DNA of 5,427 bases from CBDUBU01 sp965365465 (GTDB taxonomy: Bacteria > Bacteroidota > Rhodothermia > Rhodothermales > DASSAV01): contig CBDUBU010000281.1 of NCBI GenBank assembly GCA_965365465.1, positions 1 to 5,427 of the forward strand, given 5' to 3'. A program made the translations under genes and the position numbers. Positions 4,706 to 5,427 of the stretch are shown in pieces; within the stretch, counting starts at the first letter, position 1; the number at the start of each line of letters is the position of its first letter. The notes under the pieces were generated by a model, which saw only the letters and a program-made list of their open reading frames with translations, had not been told where the DNA came from and ran no database searches.

Positions 4706-5427
4706 ATGTATCTTCTGGCAATCATTCTGGCGCTGCTCCTGAGCGCGTTTTTCTCCGGCTCGGAGATCGCGTTCGTAGTAGCCAACCGCCTTCGCGTCGA
4801 AGTCCGGGCGCGGCGTGAAGGCTTTGTCGGGCCTGTCGTGCGAAAACTGCTGCACAGCCCGAACACTTTTCTGACGACGACCCTGGTAGGCAACAACGTG
4901 GCGCTGGTGATTTATTCCACGCTTATGGCCTTTTACCTGGACCCTCCCTTCAGCGCGTTGTACGAACAAACCCTGGGGCTGAGTCCAAGCGCAACGGGCG
5001 TCGCTGTGCTGGCTACGCAAACCGTCATTGCCTCGGTGATCGTACTGCTCGTGGGTGAGATTCTCCCCAAGTCCATCATGCGCGAGGTTGCAACCCAGGC
5101 CGTGTTCTTTCTGGCCATCCCCCTCCGGTTGACCTATTACGTGCTGCTGCCTTTTATCAAGGTTGCGGGGTGGTCAGCGTCTCTGCTCGTCAAACTGTTT
5201 CACGCCAATGCCGACAACTTCTCGCAATTCCTGAGGCGGGACTTTGAGGTGCTCATTCAGGAGAGCAAGGAAAGCGGCTCCCTGGATCTGGACGAGAGCA
5301 AAAGCACGCTGCTTTCCAACGTGTTCGCCATGGGTTCCATCCGGGTCAAGGAGTCGATGGTGCCCAGAACGGACATGGTCGCGGTGGAGGAAAATGTGAG
5401 CCTGGAGGCGCTGCACAGGCGGTTCAT
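4706..5427 (+). CDS. CNNM/CBS-domain transporter (CorC/HlyC-like), 3' truncated
   Basis: Membrane protein of the CNNM (formerly DUF21) family, members of which are implicated in Mg2+ (or Co2+) export; older annotations call them hemolysins. The visible 240 codons cover the CNNM domain with hydrophobic helices at about 2-25, 55-78, 97-117 and 131-155, containing the hallmark SGSEIAF (17-23), VGNNVALV (61-68) and GEILPKS (117-123). A cytoplasmic linker follows, and the conserved VKESMVPRTDMVAVE (214-228) marks the start of the first CBS domain. The frame runs off the window end; family members are usually about 420-450 residues, with a second CBS motif and a CorC_HlyC C-terminal domain still to come. 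ATG at 4706 gives a first helix directly at the N-terminus; no alternative start lies upstream in frame, and there is no Shine-Dalgarno. In Bacteroidota the gliding protein GldE belongs to the same family, but nothing here points to gliding specifically. Confidence 0.92.
   Translation, partial: MYLLAIILALLLSAFFSGSEIAFVVANRLRVEVRARREGFVGPVVRKLLHSPNTFLTTTLVGNNVALVIYSTLMAFYLDPPFSALYEQTLGLSPSATGVAVLATQTVIASVIVLLVGEILPKSIMREVATQAVFFLAIPLRLTYYVLLPFIKVAGWSASLLVKLFHANADNFSQFLRRDFEVLIQESKESGSLDLDESKSTLLSNVFAMGSIRVKESMVPRTDMVAVEENVSLEALHRRF

Noticed and set aside
3840..5020. Two overlapping - strand open frames (239 and 268 codons) opposite the crotonase and CNNM genes
   Set aside because: Both mirror well-identified + strand genes, show no family motif, and have the Arg/Ser-rich composition of shadow translations.
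1..5427. CRISPR array, insertion sequence, tRNA or rRNA gene, phage or toxin-antitoxin/defence genes
   Set aside because: I saw no regularly spaced long repeats, terminal inverted repeats, transposase motifs, cloverleaf-like segments or defence-type domains. The gaps are too short for most of these, and the genes are housekeeping or envelope types.

Overview
The window is GC-rich (my estimate is mid to high fifties percent; not computed) and carries six protein-coding genes, all on the + strand, closely packed. In order they are: a pyrimidine-nucleoside/thymidine phosphorylase (25-1368); a PspA/IM30-family membrane-remodelling protein (1596-2372); a small coiled-coil protein that overlaps the pspA stop codon (2369-2851); an uncharacterised two-helix membrane protein with a long cytoplasmic coiled coil (2935-3789); an enoyl-CoA hydratase/crotonase (3846-4637); and the first 240 codons of a CNNM/CBS-domain (CorC/HlyC-like) transporter cut by the window edge (4706 onward).

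Most starts have no recognisable Shine-Dalgarno sequence (only the small coiled-coil gene has a GAGGA just upstream). The crotonase carries a CHLRIAS variant of the active-site segment that I associate with Bacteroidota-type enzymes. Together with the GC content this suggests a Bacteroidota-related, GC-rich lineage such as Rhodothermota. That is inference, since no rRNA or other marker is present.

The only sizeable gap is 1369-1595 (227 bases, visibly AT-richer). It separates the phosphorylase from the pspA cluster and holds the best promoter-like sequence, two overlapping extended -10-like elements in an 8-base tandem repeat. The other gaps are 83, 56 and 68 bases and contain small inverted repeats, none with a T-tract typical of intrinsic terminators.

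The most interesting part is the three-gene pspA cluster (1596-3789). The small protein directly after PspA looks like a free-standing, diverged copy of the C-terminal helices of PspA, and both proteins end in a flexible tail carrying a K-T-[I/L]-G motif (once in PspA, twice in the small protein). The third protein would supply a membrane anchor with a large coiled coil. No PspB, PspC or LiaF-like gene is visible, so this may be an alternative, largely undescribed PspA partner set for envelope maintenance. The phosphorylase (nucleoside salvage), crotonase (acyl-CoA metabolism) and CNNM protein (probably divalent-cation transport) look like ordinary housekeeping neighbours with no clear functional link to it.
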